In this document: one piece after another, positions 61,549 through 64,000 of the stretch
Numbering within the stretch: the stretch's first letter is position 1
Layout: each line of letters starts with the position of its first letter
Assembly (NCBI GenBank): GCA_009691195.1
Contig: SHVA01000004.1
Span: 45,839-109,838 of the forward strand
DNA length: 64,000 nucleotides
Direction: 5' to 3'
Source: Solirubrobacterales bacterium
Lineage (GTDB): Bacteria > Actinomycetota > Thermoleophilia > Solirubrobacterales > 70-9
The notes under the pieces: model-generated
Seen by the model: only the letters and a program-made list of their open reading frames with translations
Databases searched by the model: none
What the model was told of the DNA's origin: nothing
Program-made: the position numbers and the translations under genes

Positions 61549-62499
61549 ATGGCCGCCGCGCCGCTGCGGCTCGGCACCCGTGCAAGCGCCCTGGCTCTGG
61601 CCCAGGCCCGGACGGTGGCCGATCGCCTCGACGGCGCCGAGCTGGTCGAGATCCGCACCTCCGGCGAGAAGGCCTCGGCGCGCCGTGAGGGCACGCCCGC
61701 GCCGACCGAGCCGGGCGGCGACAAGGCGCGCTTCGTCGGGGAGATCGAGCTGGCGCTGCTCGCGGCCGAGGTGGACCTCGGCGTCCACTCGGCCAAGGAC
61801 CTCCCGGCCGACCTCCCCCAGGGCCTGACGATCGCCGGCGTCCCCGAGCGCGAGCAACCGCTGGACGCGTTCGTCGGAGCAGCGTCCTCGCTCGGCGAGC
61901 TGGCCGAGGGCGCCCGGGTGGGAACCTCGAGCCTGCGGCGGCGCTCGCAGCTGCTGGCGCTGCGCCCCGACCTCGAGCTGGCCGAGGTGCGGGGGAACGT
62001 TGACACCCGTCTGCGGAAGCTCGGCGAGGGCGACTACGACGGCCTCGTGCTCGCGGCCGCGGGACTGCGCCGGCTCGGGCGCGAGTCGGAGATCTCCTTC
62101 CTGTTCGACCCGGGCGAGATGACGCCGGCCGCCGGCCAGGGCGCCCTGGCGCTCGAGGCCCGCTCTGATGACGAGCGCGCGATGGGGATGGCCGCGACCC
62201 TCACCGACCGCGACGCGCTCGCCGAGCTCAGCTGCGAGCGGGCGGCGGTCTCGGCGCTGGGAGCAAGCTGCGACACCCCCGTCGGGATCCTCGCCGAGGT
62301 GCTCAACGGCCGCATCCGCGCCTCCGCATTCTGCGGGCTGCCCGACGGCAGCGAGTGGATCCGCGACGAATTCGAGACCGACGCCTCCTACCCCGAGGGG
62401 CTGGGCCGCAAGCTGGCGGAGCGGATGAAGCTCGCCGGCGCCGGCGAGATCCTTGAGCGCGCGGCGAAGGCGGCCGCCTCGGAGAAGGCCCGGCGATGA
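61549..62499 (+). CDS. hemC: Porphobilinogen deaminase
   Basis: 316 residues. LRLGTRASALALAQARTV, SAKDLPADLPQGL, SSLRRRSQLLALRPDLE, RGNVDTRLRKLGEGDYDGLV (in parts) and Cys241 in LGASCDTPVGI, the attachment site of the dipyrromethane cofactor. It polymerises four porphobilinogens to hydroxymethylbilane. Follows hemA by four bases and overlaps the next gene by ATGA. Confidence 0.95.
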   Translation: MAAAPLRLGTRASALALAQARTVADRLDGAELVEIRTSGEKASARREGTPAPTEPGGDKARFVGEIELALLAAEVDLGVHSAKDLPADLPQGLTIAGVPEREQPLDAFVGAASSLGELAEGARVGTSSLRRRSQLLALRPDLELAEVRGNVDTRLRKLGEGDYDGLVLAAAGLRRLGRESEISFLFDPGEMTPAAGQGALALEARSDDERAMGMAATLTDRDALAELSCERAAVSALGASCDTPVGILAEVLNGRIRASAFCGLPDGSEWIRDEFETDASYPEGLGRKLAERMKLAGAGEILERAAKAAASEKARR

Positions 62500-64000
62500 C
62501 CGCGAGCGGGCGCGGCGAGGGAATCCCCGGCCCCGGAATCGTCCATCTGGTGGGCGCCGGCCCCGGCGACCCGGGGCTGATGACCGCGCGCGCCCTCGAG
62601 CTGATCGCCAGGGCCGGCGTGATCCTTTACGACCGCCTGATCCCGGAGGGAGCCCTCGGCGGCGCCCGCAAGGACGCCGAGCTGATCTACGTCGGCAAGC
62701 GGCCGGGCAACCCGGCGATGCCCCAGGAGGAGATCAGCCGGCTGCTGGTCGAGCGCGCCCGGGGGGGAGCCGAGGTCGTCCGCCTCAAGGGGGGCGACCC
62801 GTTCGTCTTCGGTCGCGGCGGCGAGGAGGCCGAGGCGCTGGCGGCCGAGGAGATCGCCTTCGAGGTGGTGCCGGGCGTCACCGCCGGCGTAGCCGCGCCC
62901 GCCTACGCCGGCATACCGGTTACCCACCGCGACGACGCCTCGGCGGTCGCCTTCGTCACCGGCCACGAGGACCCCGCCAAGGGCGAGTCGGCGATCGACT
63001 GGAAGGCGCTGGCGCGCTTTCCGGGGACGCTGGTCTTCTACATGGGGGTGAAGCGGCTACCCGAGATCGCGGCGAAGCTGATCGAGGCGGGGCGGGACCC
63101 GGGCCAGCCGGCGGCCGTGATCGAGCGCGGCACGCTGCCCGGGCAGCGGGTGCTGGAATCCAGCCTCGCGAGCATCGCCGCCGAGGCCGAGGCAGCCGCG
63201 ATCCGCCCCCCGGCGCTGACCGTGGTCGGGGAGGTCGCCTCCCGGCGCAGCGCGATCGCCTGGTTGGAGAGCAGGCCGCTCCACGGCCTCAAGGTCGTGG
63301 TCACCCGGGCGCGCGCCCAGGCCAGCGGCCTCGCCCACCGGCTCGCGGAGCTCGGCGCCGAGCCGGTCGAGCTGCCGGCGATCCGGATCGTGCCGACGAT
63401 CGAGACCGACGCTGTGCGTCGCGCGGTCGAGAGCCTCCACGCCTACGCGCTCGTCTGCCTGACGAGCCCCAACGGCGTCCGGCTCCTGTTCGAGGCGATG
63501 GCCTCCCAGGGCCGCGACGCCCGCGCGCTCGCCAACGCCACCGTCGCTGCGATCGGCCCCGGGACCGCGGCGGCGCTGGCCGAGCGCGGCGTCATCGCCG
63601 ACCTGGTCCCGGAGCGCTTCGTGGCCGAGTCGCTGGTCGAGACACTGGCCGAACTGCCACTCGAGGGCAAACCGGTGCTGGTCGCCCGCGCAGCCGAGGC
63701 CCGCGACGTGCTCCCCGACGCCCTCCGCGAACGCGGCGCCGAGGTTGGCGTCGTCGCGCTCTACGAAACGGTCGTCGAGCCCCCGGACCCCGAGCAGATC
63801 GAGCGCGCGGCCGACGCCGACTACGTCACCTTCACCTCCTCCTCGACGGTTCGCAACTTCGTCGAGGCCGTCGGCGACGCCTTTCCCGGGCAAGCGCGCG
63901 TCGTCTCGATCGGCCCCGTGACCAGCGACGCCGCCCGGAAGGCCGGCCTCAGCGTTGACGTCGAGGCCGAGCGCCACGACATCGACGGGCTGCTCCTCGC
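62496..64000 (+). CDS. cobA-hemD: Fused uroporphyrinogen-III C-methyltransferase/synthase, 3'-truncated by window edge
   Basis: 501 codons visible, frame open to the last base. Residues ~15-260 are the CobA/SUMT methyltransferase (HLVGAGPGDPGLMTARAL, RLKGGDPFVFGRGGEEAEAL, VVPGVTAGVAAPAYAGIPVTHR). The remainder is HemD uroporphyrinogen-III synthase (VVTRARAQASGLAHRLAELG, LVCLTSPNGVRLLFEAM, VTFTSSSTVRNFVEAVGD). Such fusions are known in Gram-positive bacteria. The product converts hydroxymethylbilane to uroporphyrinogen III and on toward siroheme or cobalamin. ATG 62496 overlaps the hemC stop. Confidence 0.95.
   Translation, partial: MTASGRGEGIPGPGIVHLVGAGPGDPGLMTARALELIARAGVILYDRLIPEGALGGARKDAELIYVGKRPGNPAMPQEEISRLLVERARGGAEVVRLKGGDPFVFGRGGEEAEALAAEEIAFEVVPGVTAGVAAPAYAGIPVTHRDDASAVAFVTGHEDPAKGESAIDWKALARFPGTLVFYMGVKRLPEIAAKLIEAGRDPGQPAAVIERGTLPGQRVLESSLASIAAEAEAAAIRPPALTVVGEVASRRSAIAWLESRPLHGLKVVVTRARAQASGLAHRLAELGAEPVELPAIRIVPTIETDAVRRAVESLHAYALVCLTSPNGVRLLFEAMASQGRDARALANATVAAIGPGTAAALAERGVIADLVPERFVAESLVETLAELPLEGKPVLVARAAEARDVLPDALRERGAEVGVVALYETVVEPPDPEQIERAADADYVTFTSSSTVRNFVEAVGDAFPGQARVVSIGPVTSDAARKAGLSVDVEAERHDIDGLLL

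Overview
The window is a chromosomal segment of a high-GC bacterium. It carries about 60 tightly packed genes, no rRNA or tRNA gene, no CRISPR array and no insertion sequence. The gene content points to an actinobacterial lineage, most likely class Thermoleophilia (Solirubrobacterales or a relative). The evidence is a DUF2342 zinc metalloprotease, a DUF3107-like gene, PAC2 and DUF1385 proteins, a seven-iron ferredoxin, a polyprenol-phosphate-mannose-synthase-like enzyme, Mrp lacking its CxxC, a methylmalonyl-CoA epimerase, groESL under a CIRCE operator, and many starts that look leaderless. The taxonomic call is inference.

Layout. 1-6050: 3' part of a giant Lhr helicase, a Crp/Fnr regulator, pcm, an ASCH-like and an SRPBCC protein. 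6048-8216: HrcA-type groES-groEL operon with promoter, CIRCE and a strong terminator. 8217-13941: secreted repeat protein, NDUFA9-like SDR, ferredoxin, Mrp, a helical phasin-like protein with a LexA-like box in its promoter, a DUF2342 protease and an inositol-phosphatase-like enzyme. 13989-22553: a UvrD-like helicase-nuclease with an altered Walker A, PAC2, a YhaM-like exonuclease, a degenerate HD-GYP membrane protein, a split TauE/SafE transporter and trehalose-phosphatase. 22550-29940: PolX, a GT2 synthase, thioredoxin, a HAD phosphatase, an IleRS with an inverted HIGH motif and a MarR regulator. 30003-36645: a surface-glycan-like cluster with two GT4 enzymes, a nucleotidyltransferase-like protein, an HPr-kinase-like protein and a Wzm/Wzt-type ABC exporter. 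36663-46248: a lipoprotein, a secreted propeller/RTX-like protein, fumC, an aldehyde dehydrogenase, a SpoIID-like protein, a CrtC/AttH-like protein, an amidohydrolase and YchF. 46245-55193: a PAP2 phosphatase, a membrane protein with a BtrH-like partner, a methyltransferase, methylmalonyl-CoA epimerase, DUF1385, an M20 peptidase, a glyoxalase, a SHOCT/DUF6325 pair and RarA. 55437-64000: an aldehyde dehydrogenase with a basic N-terminal tail, a murein endopeptidase-like protein, and the operon ccmA-ccmB-ccmC-ccmD-hemA-hemC-cobA/hemD, which runs off the window.

How genes work together. The last operon joins heme export and handling for cytochrome c with early tetrapyrrole synthesis. The 30-36.6 kb cluster looks like synthesis, phosphate or nucleotidyl modification and ABC export of a surface glycan or glycoconjugate. 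Its HPrK-like plus nucleotidyltransferase pairing is the best candidate for an undescribed modification system. Gene packing is extreme: ATGA or TGATG overlaps inside operons, CTAG stops shared by convergent genes, and interlocked -10 elements between divergent genes.
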